Below the pieces are notes generated by a model, which saw only the letters and a list, made by a program, of their open reading frames with translations, was not told the DNA's origin and did not search any database. From Niebla homalea (taxonomy: Eukaryota > Ascomycota > Lecanoromycetes > Lecanorales > Ramalinaceae), in assembly GCA_019925105.1 (NCBI GenBank), contig JAHGAU010000018.1:992001-1056000 (forward strand): DNA of 64,000 nucleotides. Reading direction: 5' to 3'. How positions within the stretch are numbered: the stretch's first letter is position 1; every line of letters starts with the position of its first letter. Of the stretch, positions 11,958 through 25,289 are shown piece after piece. The translations under genes and the position numbers were made by a program.

Positions 11958-12194
11958 TATGATAAGTATATTCTTATAAAGTTTGTTTAATTAATTAAAT
12001 AAGTAAACTATAAATAATATAAATAAGGTAATTATTATAAGTAAAATAGAATATTAACCGTAAAAAATAAAATAATTCTTAATAATTTTTAATTTAAAGT
12101 ATAAATTATATATTATTTATATATTTACTTTTTATAATTATTCTTTTAATTAATTTATATCTTTATTAATTTACTTTTAAGCATAATAATAATA
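11958..12194 (+). repeat. 3' LTR of the Ty3/gypsy-like element
   Basis: 237 bp, partner of 1464-1699. The shared core includes an attatttatatatttact stretch. It is preceded by a purine-rich acaagggg tract and followed by atatc, the right target duplication. LINE A ORF1 continues directly after it. Confidence 0.85.
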
Positions 12195-12755
12195 ATATCC
12201 TTTTATTTAATTATAAAGAAATTTTTTAACGTTCTTACCGTTTTATCCTTTATTATTTTCTTTTTATATATTTAATAATTACCTTTTTTTTAGCTTATTC
12301 TTAATTACTTAATATTTCTTTATTTTTACATAGTTTTTTCTCGGTTTATATATATTTAATAAAGCTTTTTCTGCTTTTATTTACTTTCTATTTATTATTC
12401 CGTATTATCCCCGTCTTTTTTATTATTTATTTACCTTTTATAATTACGTTATTTTTATACGTTTTATATATCCCTTTATATATATCTCTTTAACTATTGG
12501 TTTTTTTACTTAACTTAAGGGTTTTTTATTTTATAGTCCTTGCGTTATCCGTAGGAGTAATAATTATTTCCGTTAATAGGGGCCGTTTACCATTTTACCC
12601 CTTTTATTTTTATTATTATTTTACCCCTTTTACTTTTCTTATTATTTTACTTCCGCTCATCGTACTTAAGGTATTTACCTTACTATCACTTAAGCTATAG
12701 AAGCGTACATCATTTTGGACTTTTAGGGTCCCGTTATTCGTCGTTATCACTTCTT

Positions 12756-15700
12756 TATTATAAATTTAATAACCGTTTTTATATTTTTTTTTAATAATAA
12801 TTATTTAATAATAATCATTAACTTTTATTTTTTAATTAATTTTAACTTAAACTCCGTAAATAATAAATAAAAAATCAATATATAAGTAACGTTTGTTTTT
12901 TTATTTATACTTATAGTTAATTTATTTAATTATTAATATATATAATAAAAAGGCAATAAATTAAACCGGTTTTATTTATTTAAAGTTAAATTATTAATAT
13001 ATTTTTTTTATATAATTTTATAATAGCGGAAATATTTCTTTATTATTTTATATATATTTAAAGTTAAATACCGTTATCTTAAGGGATTAAATTTTTATAT
13101 TTACGGTAATGTTTAATTTATTATATTATAATTCACAAAATAATTATTATAATTTTATTTTTATAATTTTTTTAATTTCCGTTTTTTTCTCTAAAAAGGG
13201 TTTAAATATTTTTATATTATTCTTTTAAATATAAATAAAACTAATTTCCTTTTTAATTTATTTTAACTTTATTTTAATAAAAAAGGAAAATATTTCCTTT
13301 TTATCTTTCTTTATTTAAGATTTCCTATAATTTCGATAAATTTATTTATTTTTAATTAACCTTATTAAATGTATATTTTTTCTTAAGTTTTACTTAAATA
13401 ATTAATTAATTAAATTTTACCTTTATTAAAATTATAAAAACTTTAAACTTTAATATTAAAATAAAAATTATTTTATAAATTTTATTAATATCCTTTAAGT
13501 ATTAATTTTAAATTTTTTATAGTTATTAAATTAACTTTTTTTATAATTTAAAATACTTTTAAATATAAATTAAACAGTTATTATATACGTTATAATTGAC
13601 TTTATTATTACTTAATATTTAATTTTAATTTTTTATACTATAGCTTTTTACGTTAATATTATTAAAAATATAAAATTTCTTTTTTATAATATTAAATTTT
13701 TTTATAATTTTTTTTTGAAGTTTTTTTAATTAAGTTTTCCGTTAATTTAACAATAAAATATTTTAATATTAACTTTTAATCCTACTATAATTTTATTTAA
13801 GTTTATTATAATTATTATATTATATAACTTTAAACTTTTTATTATATAAATAAGTTTATACTTATATAATATAAATTAAGTTTTATATATTTTTATTTAT
13901 TAAAAATAAATTTTATAAATTTCTTTTAATATTAAATAATATATATATATAAACGTATTATAAATTAAGAAATGGATGTTCTTAATAAAGCTTTTACCTT
14001 ATATTTCTCACTTTAATTTAAGTAATTTTTTAATTAACGAATTATTAAAAAAAAAATAAAACGGGTAAAATAAGTAATTTTATAATATTTTAATTATAAT
14101 TCATTTTATTAAGCTTATTTTTTATTTTGAATTAAATAATATTATTTATTCATTTAAAAAGCTTTTTATTTAATTTATAAGAAAATATAATATTCCTTTT
14201 TATATAAATTATATAATAATCTTTAATAAGAACTTATCAAAAGTTTTAATAACGTTTAATAAAAAAGGATTTATAATATACTTTTTTTTATAACCTTATA
14301 TAAATATTTTATTGATTAGTATCTTAAGGGGCGATTCCGTTAACCGTCTTTTTCTTATATTTATTTAATAATTAAAGAAATGTCCGTATTTTTTAACATA
14401 ATTATTAAGGACTTTTATTATTATTATTTTTAAAACTTTTCTTAATATATATAAAAACGCGATCGGTTTATATGTTTTTACTTTTAAGTAATTTAATTTA
14501 ATTAACTTTTTAAGGATTATTATTTTAATTTTATTAAATTTATAAGAATAATAATTAATATTAAAATAAAGTTAAAATAAATAAATAAAGCTTTTTTTAA
14601 AAATTTCTATTATTATAAATAAAAATTTATTTAAAACTTTATTTAATTTTAAAACTTTATTTTTTTTTTAATTAATTAATTATTTTAATTATTATTTTTT
14701 AAATTACCGTTTTATTTATTATTACCGGATCCGGATATCTAATATTATAAATATTAATTAAGTTAATATTCGGTAAAAGGAAAAAAATTTTCTTTTAAAA
14801 GCCTTAATTTTATTATTAAAAATATTAATTATTATACCGTCCGGCTTTTTAAAGGGTAAAAACTTAAAAATAAACTTTAATTTCTGATTTTATTTTTTAT
14901 TATACTTTATTAATTTTTAAATACTTTTAAAGGAAGTAAATAAATTATATACCGTTAATTAAAAGTATGTTTATTTTATTTTTTTTAATAATACTTTTTT
15001 TTTTATTTAAACTTTTTTTTTAATTACGTTAATATCTTTTATTTTATTTTTTTTCATAGCTTACTTAATTAAAGTTTTTACTTTTATAATTACTATTATA
15101 TATTTTTTATCGGTGTCTAAGAGTAATCAGCGGTACTTATAAAGTAACCCTTATCCCGGTGTTAGAGTCTGAGGTTTTTATGCCGCCAATCAAGGTCTCG
15201 TTGGATTAAATAATCGCTTAAATAAGGCTAAAGAGATATATATACTTAGCTACGATATTAGGAAATGGGCGGATCCGCCAGAATCTTAATAAGCCTTAAG
15301 CTAAAGGGAGTAAATTAAAGTTACCTATCCTCCTTCCTATTAAGATGAAATAGGAATAAATTAAGAAGGAAGTTAACTTTACCGGCATCCCGGAGGCTAT
15401 TTTAAACGCGTATAAACTCCCGTTAAGTATAAAAAAGATTAAAATTAAAGGGATTTAAAGAGCGAAAATTATAATAATCGCTTTATAAATTACGATAAAG
15501 TAAATTAAGTATTAATGGAAATATAAAGACTTTATACCTTAAGGTTATTATTACTTAACTCTTAATAATAAAAAGATTATTAATAAATATCTTTACCGTT
15601 ATAATATTATAAAAAAGGGTAATAACGTATTAACGATTTAACTCCGGACGGGTAAAAACGGTTTAACTTATTTCCTATTTATAATATATATTAAGGATCG

Positions 15701-18545
15701 TATAAACGCCGGATATAAATACGGATAAAAAAAGTAAAACGTAATATACGTTTTTATTTCTTATCTTTTATTTATAGAAGTTAAATTAAGATTTATTATA
15801 AAAGTTAATACTTATAATTATTATTAAATATTATTTACGAAATAAAATATCCGGATAATCGTTAAGTTTATAATATTTACTAGATTATTATTATAATTTA
15901 ATTTCATTATAAAAATAAATAAAATTACCGAAAACCTTATAAAGAAAACCCGTTACCGGTTAAAAAAAAAAGAGGAGCGGAAACCAGTTATATTAATTAT
16001 ATAAACCGGAAAGCATCTTCTATAACCGTAAGGATTTAATAATAAACGCTTATTAAAGGTTTTTAAAAGAATTAATAGCGATAATAATATAAAAGGGGTA
16101 TATATTAAACGTATAAATATTAATAAGGATATTTAAAGATATTATATAAAATTAAGGTAATATAAATATATAAAGGAACGGAAAAATAATAAACTTAAAG
16201 ATAGCTTTTATAAGGATATAATTATAATATTATAGATTTTTTTGGGGGAGTTAAAATATAAAGAATATATAAATAAATTATTATTCTTTAAATAGCTATT
16301 AATATCCTTTACCTTAAGGATAAAGGGTAAAGGCCTAATAAACGCCGGTTTTTACTTTAATATTATAAGTATCAGGTTTTTACGGTTATTAATAAGGTTA
16401 AAAGGCCGCGTATTAAGGAACGCCGGAATTAGCTTAGCTAGACCCGTAGTATAAATCAATTAATTAATCAAATATATTTTTTATTTTAATAAAATTTAAT
16501 TTTTTAAATAACTTTATTATTAAAATTATTATCTTAATTTTTTTATATAACGCTTTTATTATATATTTTATAATGAAATTACTTTATTTTTTATTTATAG
16601 GTTAAGGAAGTTTTATAAATTATATTATTACTTTTTTTATTTTTACTTATACTTTAACTTTTTTACTTATTTCTTTTACTTTTTTTATAAATATTAATAA
16701 TATTACGTTTACCGATTAATTTAAAGTTATTTTTATTGAAATACAATTTAAGTTATGTTTTTAGTTATTTTATAACTTATATATTACTATTATATTAATA
16801 ATTCCTTCCGTATTATATATTAAATTAATTCTTATTTTAAATTTTAAAATTTCTTTTATAATAATTCTTTATAATATTAATATTAATAGTTTAAATAATA
16901 TAATAATTATATATAATCTTTTTAATTTAATATAATTAATTAAACATTCTTCTTTATTTTATTTATTATAATAAAAATTTGTGTTTTTTATAAATATATA
17001 TTTATTAAATATAAATAAAACGTCCCTTAATAATAATATCGTAAATGGTTTTATTTTATTAAGTAATAATAAATTATATACGTTATAAATATTTAAATAA
17101 CTTTTTATATTTCTTTTTAAAATAATTTAAAATATATATAATTTTCTATCATAATAAGTAACGTTTTAATTATTTATATTTAACCTTTTATTTATAAAAA
17201 AAAATATATTTAAATCGTTCTATTTTTTTTAAACGTTAACTAAAACTTTTCCGTTAAGTTAATAAAAAAATACGTAAACGGATTATATAATAATTTTTAT
17301 ATTATTATATTATTAATCTTTTTTTACTTTTTTAAAATTAAATATTAATATTATTATTTTAATTATTTAATTTTATACGTTATATTATATTATTTTTAAA
17401 AATATTAATATATTATATATTAATTTTCATCATAATTTTCTTATTAATTTTTATTTAAGTTATTTAATTTTTAATTATAATTAAGTATTATTTATTTTTA
17501 TTTTTATTAAATATCGTTATTATTTTAAAATAATTAAACTTAGAAATTAAGGTTACAATAAGCTTTTTTTTTCTTTTATACCGTTTATTATTATTTTCTA
17601 TTTATTTTTATTTAATTAACTTTATTTTTATTTTTAAACTTTTTTTAATTAATTTATTAATTTAACTTTATATAAATTATACCCTTATATTTTAATATTT
17701 ATTTTCATTTTTTTTCATTTTTTTAAATTTTATTAAGTATTTAAAGTTTTATATAAAATTTTTATTTTTCCCGTATTTAATATATTTATATACGATAAAA
17801 CTTTTATTTATTAAGTTTACGTATTTATACGTATTATACGTTTTAACATTTATTATTTCTTTAATATTATTAAAGTAATCCATAATAATATATTTATATC
17901 CTTAATATTAATAAATATTAATACATATTTTTTTTTTATTTACGGTTTAATTAACTTAAAAATATACTTTTAATTATTTTTTAATTGAAAATATTATTAT
18001 ATATTTTTATTAACGTTATATTTAAGATAACCGTAAAGTATAATGTTATATAATTAAGAGTATTAAGTTTCTTTAATAAAAGGCAAAGTTTATAATTAGT
18101 AATCTTTAATCCCGGGTAAAAAATTATATATTCTTTTTTTATATATTTTAAAATAGCTTTTTTTTTTAATAAAATAAGTTAAATATATTTTATTTATTAT
18201 AATAATAAATAATTACCTTAATATTTTTATTATTTTAAACTTTATCTTATTAATTTATATTTTTTAACTTTTTAAGCTTTTCTTATACTTTTAAAAATAC
18301 CGTAATAAAAAGGATATTCTTATTTTATAATTTATAAATTAAATTAATTTATTTTCTTAATAATCCTTTTATTATTTTAAAGATTTTTATTTTTTTATTT
18401 TATTATTATTACGTTATTTGTATAATTACTCCCCGTATCCGTTAATATAAACTATTTATTTTTTTATCCCGTCGATTTTTATTATTATATTACTTATATT
18501 TATCGTATTTAAGGTATTTACCTTATTATTATTTAAGTTCTATAT
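12756..18545 (-). mobile_element. LINE copy B, older subfamily, outermost host of the left nest
   Basis: Minus-strand LINE. Its ORF2 resumes at 12756, right after LINE A inserted at tattataaattt; the 3' part must lie left of the window. It runs 12756-15110 and 16472-18545, split by a plus-strand LINE piece with a 13-bp duplication. The 16472-18545 part covers ORF2 5' and ORF1. Around 18480-18545 it matches the ORF1 5' end of the other copies (gtatttaaggtatttacctt is shared with 12660-12690) but ends before the start codon. Indel differences from copies D to J and likeness to copy L suggest an older subfamily. All frames are destroyed. Confidence 0.78.
15111..16471 (+). mobile_element. 5'-truncated LINE insertion, plus strand, lightly mutated at its 5' end
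   Basis: A 1361-bp piece comprising the ORF2 C-terminal region and 3' UTR, ending in aaatcaattaattaatca, flanked by the perfect 13-bp duplication atatattttttat (15098-15110 and 16472-16484). The first 300 bp keep CA and TG steps, and the frame reads VISGTYKVTLIPVLESEVFM and then PPIKVSLD, the best view of the family's sequence downstream of the RT. Near 15628 VLTI*LRTGKNGLTYFLF corresponds to the QLRTGKxGLxxFL segment common in fungal LINE ORF2 C-termini. Inserted in LINE B, opposite to it. Confidence 0.88.
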
Positions 18546-18930
18546 TAATAAATTAATTAATTTATATTACGGATTTAATTAAGTTAATTCCGGTATTCCT
18601 TAATAATCAATTATTTAACTTTATTAATAGCCGTAAAAGCTTAATATTTATAATATTAAAAATAAAAACCGATATTTATTTAATTTTTATTTTTATTTTA
18701 AAAATTAAAAATACTTACGGCCGTTTAAAGAATAGTAATTTATTTATACGTTTTTTTTAAGAAAACCTATAATATTACGATTAAATCCTTTTAAGGGTTA
18801 CCTTTAAACTTATTGTTTTTCCGTTACCTTACGGGTCTATTTTATATTACAATTTCCGTTAAGTTTTATATATATATATCGTTTTAAACCTTTAAGTTCC
18901 TTTATTTATTACTATTATTCTATATTAATT
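18546..18930 (-). mobile_element. LINE copy C, 3'-end fragment, older subfamily
   Basis: Starts with a decayed tail (aaattaattaattta), then the LINE 3' end: atattacggatttaattaagttaattccgg, continuing through the 3' UTR toward the end of ORF2. It is closest to copy L (51430 onward), sharing the same changes in the 3' UTR. Similarity fades around 18900-19000, so the right edge is approximate. No duplication is recognised. It directly follows the truncated 5' end of LINE B. Confidence 0.7.
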
Positions 18931-20149
18931 ATATACGTTCTATTATAGTCTTAAAACTTAACTTTAATATAAATTTCGTAAGTAAATTTAACGGTAAGTT
19001 TTACCTATATATTTTTTAAAAAATTTATTAAAAAATTCCTTTTTTTCCCCATTTTTTTTAATAATATTATACTTATAATTATAAATCCCTTTAATACGTA
19101 AAATAAATATATTAATAATATATTATTAATTTTTAATTTTATTTAATATTAATTTAATATAAAAAGATTATATTAAATAATAGTTTTAATATTTTGCTTT
19201 AATTTAATAGGCTTAAATTAAACGGATAACTTAAAAATTAAAATAAATATAATTAAAGAAAATATGTTATAAAACTGTTTTAATTATAGTTAATATAAAT
19301 ATAAATAAAAATAGTAATTAAATAAATATAGAGCGTTTAAAAATTATTTAAAAATTGAAATATTATTAAATTTTATCTTTATATAATTTCTTTTTATTTT
19401 CTTAAATTAAAATAAAAAAAGCTAAATAGATAAATAATATAAATTTTATTTATTATATTAAAAGGAATCATTTAATTATATTATATAAAAACATAAATAA
19501 AACTTATAAAAAGATAGAAAAAACTAAAAAGAAAATATTATTATATATTAATATATTATTATTTATATTGATTTTTATACTTATTAAGTTAATTATTAAT
19601 AATATCTTAATTAAAATGTTTATATATATTTTCGTACTTAAAAGAAATTTAAGTATTAATAATATACGGAAATTAATAAAAATTAAGGATAATAATATAA
19701 GCTTAAAATAAGCTAAACTTAAAAATAAAAAAACTAAATAAAATATATATACTTTATTTATATTTATTAATTTATTTAATTTATTTAATTTTAAACTTAA
19801 ATTTTCTAACTTTTTCAAAAGAAATTATTATTTAATAATTAAATAAATATTTTAAATTAAATTTAAATTAAATTATTAATATAAATTAAAAGGCTCATAT
19901 TATTTTATAATATAATTTTAAATTTAAAATAATTAATAAGAAATTTATAACTTAAATAAAATAATTAAAACCTTATAATTATCCGATTATTTAAATTACT
20001 TTATATAAACTAAAAAAGATAAGTTAAACCCTATTTACCGTTAACTTTTTTTATAATAATTAATTTAAAAATTTAATAAATAATTATTTTTTTTATATTA
20101 TTTCTTTATTAAGAGAAAGTAAATAATATAATATAATAAAGTTATTAAT
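18931..20149. other. A+T-rich stretch with no recognisable gene
   Basis: I find no match to the repeats around it until the LINE end near 20150. There is little G+C and many TAA codons in all frames. The one longer frame (19504-19818, minus, 104 codons) is Leu/Ile/Asn/Lys only, as expected by chance in such DNA. It may be a fully decayed older element. The plus LINE could begin somewhat left of 20150. Confidence 0.55.
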
Positions 20150-20620
20150 ATAGAAGTAAAAAGTAACGACGGAAAAACTATATTGAATAAAAGTTTAAGG
20201 CCGTAAAAACCGGGGTAATATAAGAAGTAATAATACGTTAATTAATAGAAATGTATAAGTAAAATAATTAATATATATATTAATAAGGGTATTAAAAAAT
20301 TTAATCGGAAATATTAATTTAAAACGGAGCCGTAGAATAACGAAAAAATAATAAATTTAATAGTAACCTTTATAAGGATTTAATTATAATATTATAGGTT
20401 TTCTTAAAAAAAGTTATAAATAGATTATTATTTTCTAAATAATTATAAATATTCTTAACCCTTAAAATAGAAATAAAAGTTAAGTAAATATTAATTTTTA
20501 TTTTTAACGTTATAAATATTAAGTTTTTACGGTTATTAATAAAGTTAAATAACCGACTTTTAAAGAACGTTAAAATTAACTTAATTGAGTCCGTAATATA
20601 AATTAATTAATTAATTAATA
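20150..20620 (+). mobile_element. 5'-truncated plus-strand LINE 3' end
   Basis: Matches the ORF2 end and 3' UTR of copy E (28719 onward): cggaaaaactatattgaat, aaaccggggtaatata, taggttttcttaaaa, and the terminal gaacgttaaaattaactt, ending in aattaattaattaat (a mutated TCAA tail). It is followed at once by the oppositely oriented LINE D, so the two elements lie tail to tail. The left boundary is uncertain. Confidence 0.75.
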
Positions 20621-20633
20621 ATATAATAAATTT

Positions 20634-20656
20634 GATTGATTGATTGATTGATTTAT
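20634..20656 (-). repeat. TTGA tetranucleotide 3' tail of LINE D
   Basis: Four or more units of GATT read on the plus strand (TCAA on the element strand) before the tttatattacgg 3' UTR start. The same tail, with different unit numbers, heads every 3' end of this family here, replacing a poly(A) tail. Confidence 0.85.
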
Positions 20657-23438
20657 ATTACGGATCTAGCTAAGTTAATTCCGGCGTTCCTTAATACGTA
20701 GCTTTTTAACTTTATTAATAACCGTAAAAACCTGATACTTATAACGTTAAAGTAAAAACCGGCGTTTATTAAGCCTTTACCCTTTATCCTTTAAGGTAAA
20801 GGATATTAACGGCCGTTTAAAGAATAATAATTTATTTATATACTTCTTATATTTTAACTCTTCTATGAAAATTAATAATATTATATTTATATCCTTATAA
20901 GGGCTACTTTTAAACTTATTATTTTTCCGTTCCTTTATATATTTATATTACTTTAATTTTACGTAACGCTTTTAAATATTTTTATTAATATTTATATGCT
21001 TAATATATATTTTTTTTATATTATTATTACCGTTAACTTTTTTAAAGACTTTTAATAAGCGTTTATTATTATATTTTTATAATTATAAAAGATACTTTCC
21101 GGTTTATATAATTAATATAATTAATTTCCGTTTCTCTTTTTTTTCTTTAACCGGTAACGGGCCTTTTCCGTAAAGTTTTTAATAACCTTATTTATCTTTA
21201 TAATAAGGTTAAACTATAATAATAATCCGGTAAATATTATAAATTTAATAATTACTTAAATATTTTACTTTATAAATAATATTTAATAATAATTATAAGT
21301 ATTAACTTTTATAATAAGTCTTAATTTAACCTTTATAAATAAAAAATAAAAAATAAGGATATATATAGCATTTTACTTTCTTTATTTATACTTATATCCG
21401 GCGTTTATTTAATTTCCGATATATATAATAAATAAGAAGTAAATTAAACCGTTCTTATTTATTTAAAGTTAAATTATTAATACGTTATTATCTTTCTATA
21501 TTATATTATAACGGTAAAAATATTTATTAATAATCTTTTTATCGTTAAAAATTAAATAATAATAACCTTAAAGTATAAAGTCTTTATATTTCCGTTAATA
21601 TTTAATTTACTTTTTAATAATTTATAAGGTAATTATTATAGTTTTTACTTTTTAAATCCTTTTTATTTTAATCTTTTTTATACTTAACGGAAATTTATAT
21701 ACGTTTAAATTAACTTCCGGGATATTAATAAGGTTAACTTCCCTCTTAACTTATTCCTATTTTATCTTAATAAGAAGGGCGATAAATATCTTTAATTTAC
21801 TCTTTTTAACTTAAGGCTTATTAAGATTTTAACGGATCCGCCCGTTTCCTATTATTATAATTAAATATATATATTTCTTTAACTTTATTTAAGCGACTAT
21901 TTAATTTAACGAGACTTTAATTAATAATATAAAGACCTTAAACTTTAATACCGGGATAAAAATTACTTAATAAATACCGTTAATTATTCTTAAATACCGG
22001 TTTTAAACTTTCTATAATATTTAAATAGGCTTTTTTTTTTTATATTTTAAAGTATTTTTAAGTATATATTAAATGGCTATAACGTATATTATAATTAACT
22101 TTATTATAGCCTGGTAAATAATCCGGGCCTTCTATAATATAGCTTCCTATATCGATATAATGAAATAAATAAGGCCTTTTTCTTATAAAGTTATCTTCTT
22201 TTAAATTTTTCTTATATAGTCCTTTTAATTAAGCTTTTTATTTACTTAAAGGTTAAGGACTTGAATATTAATATTTAACTTTACCGTAATTTTACTTAAA
22301 TTTATTATAATTATTATATCGTATAGCTTTAAGCTTTTAATTATATAAATAAACTCGTATTTATATAACGTAAATTAAGCCCTATAAATTCTTACCTATT
22401 AAAAATAAACTTTATAAGCTTATTTTAATTCTAAATAATTTATATATATAGAGATATTATAAGCTAAGAAATAAACATTATCGATAAAGTTTTTAACTTA
22501 AACCTTTTATTTTAATTTAATAAGCTTTTTAATTAATAAACCGTTAAAGAATAAAAATAATATAAAAGAAATAAATAATCTTTAAGGAATCCCCGTTATA
22601 GCGGGTTTTATTAAGTTTATTTTTTATCCTAGGTTAATTAACGTAACTTAATCGTTTAAGAAACTTTTTATTTATTTAATTAAGAAAAATAATATTCTTT
22701 TTTTTTTAAGTTATATAATAACCTTTAATAATTTATTTTATTAAAAATATTTATAATATTAAAAGAAAGAAGATTTATAATATATTTCTTTCCGTAACCT
22801 TATACCATATAAATACCGTTAATTAATCCTTTAAGGGTTATTTTTATTAATTAATTTTTCCTTATTTTTATTTATTTATCGGGGAGAAGTCCGTAATTTT
22901 TTATATAATTATTAAGGATCTTTATTATTACCGTTTTAAAGGTTTTCTTTAACGTATAAAGGAGTATAATAGGTTTATAAGACTTTATTTTAAAGTAATC
23001 CGGCTTAGTAAACTTCTTAAAAATAATTATTTTTACTTCTTTAAACTTACGTAAGTAATAATTAACGTCGAAATATATTTAAAAGAGGTAAATAAAAACC
23101 CTTTTAAACGGTAATATTATTATTAATAAGAATCTATTAAGGATTTTATTCGGTCCCAAGGTTTTATTTTTCTTTAATTTATTAATCGCTTTAATTATTA
23201 TATTTTATATTATTACCTTATTTATTAATACGGGATTAAAGTATATAACGTTATTAATATCGTTTAAATTAATTTTTAACGGAAAAAGAAAAAATGCTCC
23301 TTTAAGGGTTTTAATTTTACCGTTAAAGGTATTAATTAATATATTATCAGGTTTTTTAAGGGACGGGAATTTAAAAATAAACTTTAATTTCTTACTTTAT
23401 TCTTTATTATATTTTATTAACCAAATTCTTATTTAGAA

Positions 23439-25250
23439 ATGGCGACGAACAACGGGACCCCAGAGGTTAGAAACGATACACGTATATATAGCTTAAGTAA
23501 TAATAAGGATAATACTTTAAATGCGATAAACGGAAGCGGAATAATAATAAAAATAAAGGGGGAGAAAAGGTAAACGGCTTAAGTTAATAAGAACGGTAAT
23601 AAATTATATAAATAATACGATAAATATAAGATAAAAAGGCTTTAAATTAAATAAGGAACTTATAATTAATAAGATATACGTAAAAAAACGTATATAACGC
23701 GTAAAAATATTATTATAAAGGGTAATAAGTAAAAAACGGAAGGGATAAAAACGATACGTGGAGACGGATAAAAGGTAAGTAAAAACGTAAAAGGCCTTAT
23801 TAAGTATATATAAATTAAGAAAAAGCTAAATAAAAATAAAGAGATATTAAATAAATAAAAATAAACTATAAAAAAAAAAATTATTAAATATATAAAGGAG
23901 AAATAAAAAAAAATAAAATAATAAAGGCATTAAAAGGCCTCTTTATAACTATATAAAAGGATATTACGTTAAAAACCTGGCCGATACTATAAATCGGGTT
24001 ATGGGGAGTAAAAAACTTTTACGTAAATATAAAAAGAAATTTAAGGGAGTTAAAAAGATTATATAGAACTTAAAAAACAATAGTAAAAACGTTAACGGAC
24101 GGAAATAAAAGGAGATAAAAAGGATATATATAAAATAAGGGAACGATAAGAAAAACTTTAAGGAAAAGAGTAAGGATAAACTGGATAATAAGGACTATAA
24201 AGGCGGCGCCGGTATTAATGATAAAAAAAATAAAAACGGAAAAAAAGGCGGCGGTATTAAGGAAAGCGAAAATAATAATTATATAATTATTAAATAAGGA
24301 AAAAAGGAATATAATAATAAAAATAAACCCGCTATAATTAATAAAAATTTTTAAAGTAACGGGAAAATTATTAATAAAATAAATTATTACGGTACGTAAA
24401 TTATAAAGCGGAGATATCTTTTTTAATATAACCTTATTAAAAACGAAAGAAAGGTTAAAAAAGTTAAAAAAATAAATTAATAAAAAAAAATATAAAATAA
24501 TAAAAATATTAAAATAATCCTTTATTATTATAATAAACGGGATATACTTAATAAGGTTTATAGAAAAGGAGAAGGAAGTTATTTTAAGGCGGATAAAAAA
24601 AAAAAGAATATAGTTTTTTATTTTAAGCTAAAGATCGTTAATTATAGTTTTTTTTTATAATAAAGAAGTTAAATGTTTTTAATTATATAAAGAAATACTT
24701 TACGGTTATTTTAAGCGTAACGTTAATAAAGATATATAACGATATCCTTAATAAAAGGGTAATAAAGGGTAAATTTCTTAAATTAACGAGACCTTAAGAT
24801 CAAGTAACGGATATTTATTAATACTTTAAATATTAAAGGTACGGGTATATTATTATAAAATACCTTAATAATATAAAGTACGTAATATATATTAAAGGGT
24901 ATAATACGTATAAATATATTAGCTTAATAATAAAAAGTTTAATAAAGAATATATTAAAATATATAGTATATAATAATAATAATTACTTAACGTAAAACTT
25001 ACGGTATATAGTAAAAGTAAAAGAGACTTAATATAAAAAGATTAAGATAATAATTAAGGTTTAACGTTATAACTTATATAAACCTGGATTAATAAAGTAA
25101 TTAAAGATAATTTTAAGATATAAATAAAACTTATTAAATAAAAAAGGGTAAAACGTAATAACCGATAACATAAAGAAAAGGAAGCTTATAATAATATTAA
25201 CCTTTAAGGTTAACCGTTTAACCGGGATTATTATTAAAATAAATAACATT
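23439..25250 (+). pseudogene. ORF1 (nucleic-acid-binding Gag-like protein) of LINE E, degraded
   Basis: ORF1 of this kind coats the element RNA. ATG at 23439 gives MATNNGTPEVRNDTRIYSLS and then NNKDNTLNAINGSGIIIKIK, before a TAA where the ancestor probably had CAA. The same start (ATGGCGACGAA) occurs in copies D, F and H, with degraded forms in A, G, I and K. The middle is Lys/Asn/Glu-rich. A Cys-containing stretch near 24670-24730 could be a remnant zinc knuckle, but I cannot align a full CCHC pattern. The end is estimated from where the ORF2 endonuclease begins. Many stops; no product expected. Confidence 0.75.
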
Positions 25251-25289
25251 TAACCTTAAAAAAGACCGTTTATATAAATAAAAGTCAAT

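Larger units (their letters stand above)
1464..12194 (+). mobile_element. Ty3/gypsy-like LTR retrotransposon, RIP-degraded, with nested insertions
   Basis: Complete in outline: 5' LTR 1464-1699, internal gag-pol, 3' LTR 11958-12194, flanked by the 5-bp duplication atatt (1459-1463) and atatc (12195-12199), differing by one C/T change as RIP would give. Removing the TRIM (4090-5157) and LINE M (6086-10443) leaves about 5.3 kb, a normal size for this superfamily. Ty3/gypsy is supported by RT followed by RNase H, then integrase. RT shows degraded VMPFGLFNAP and YIDD boxes; RNase H retains an FYSK..(8)..YNYEIYDKE-like signature. Every frame is broken by TAA/TAG codons that would be CAA/CAG/TGG before mutation. 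It sits inside LINE A ORF1. Confidence 0.9.
1..12755 (-). mobile_element. LINE copy A (Tad1-like), RIP-degraded, split by a Ty3/gypsy element
   Basis: Minus-strand non-LTR retrotransposon in two pieces, 1-1463 and 12195-12755; its 3' part lies left of the window. The first bases align with the ORF2 5' part of copy D (about 30233 onward), and the rest is ORF1. The original ATG on the minus strand is now ATA at 12745-12747, followed by the ORF1 start seen in the other copies. The pieces are separated by an LTR element flanked by atatt/atatc, and the LINE reading resumes exactly after it. The 5' end abuts tattataaattt (12756-12767), which belongs to LINE B, so A was inserted into B. The 5' end near 12650-12740 is less mutated than the rest. 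Family assignment is by internal comparison with better copies here. Confidence 0.8.

Noticed and set aside
12497..12700. 67-codon plus-strand frame with a membrane-like composition
   Set aside because: Antisense of the LINE A ORF1 5' end; hydrophobicity comes from T-rich codons.
19504..19818. 104-codon minus-strand frame, hydrophobic segments, the longest in the window
   Set aside because: Composition is almost only Leu, Ile, Lys, Asn, Tyr and Phe. RIP removes few codons that would stop this frame, and no motif is visible. Chance frame is more likely than a gene.
25067..25249. 60-codon minus-strand frame
   Set aside because: Antisense to the ORF1 end of LINE E.
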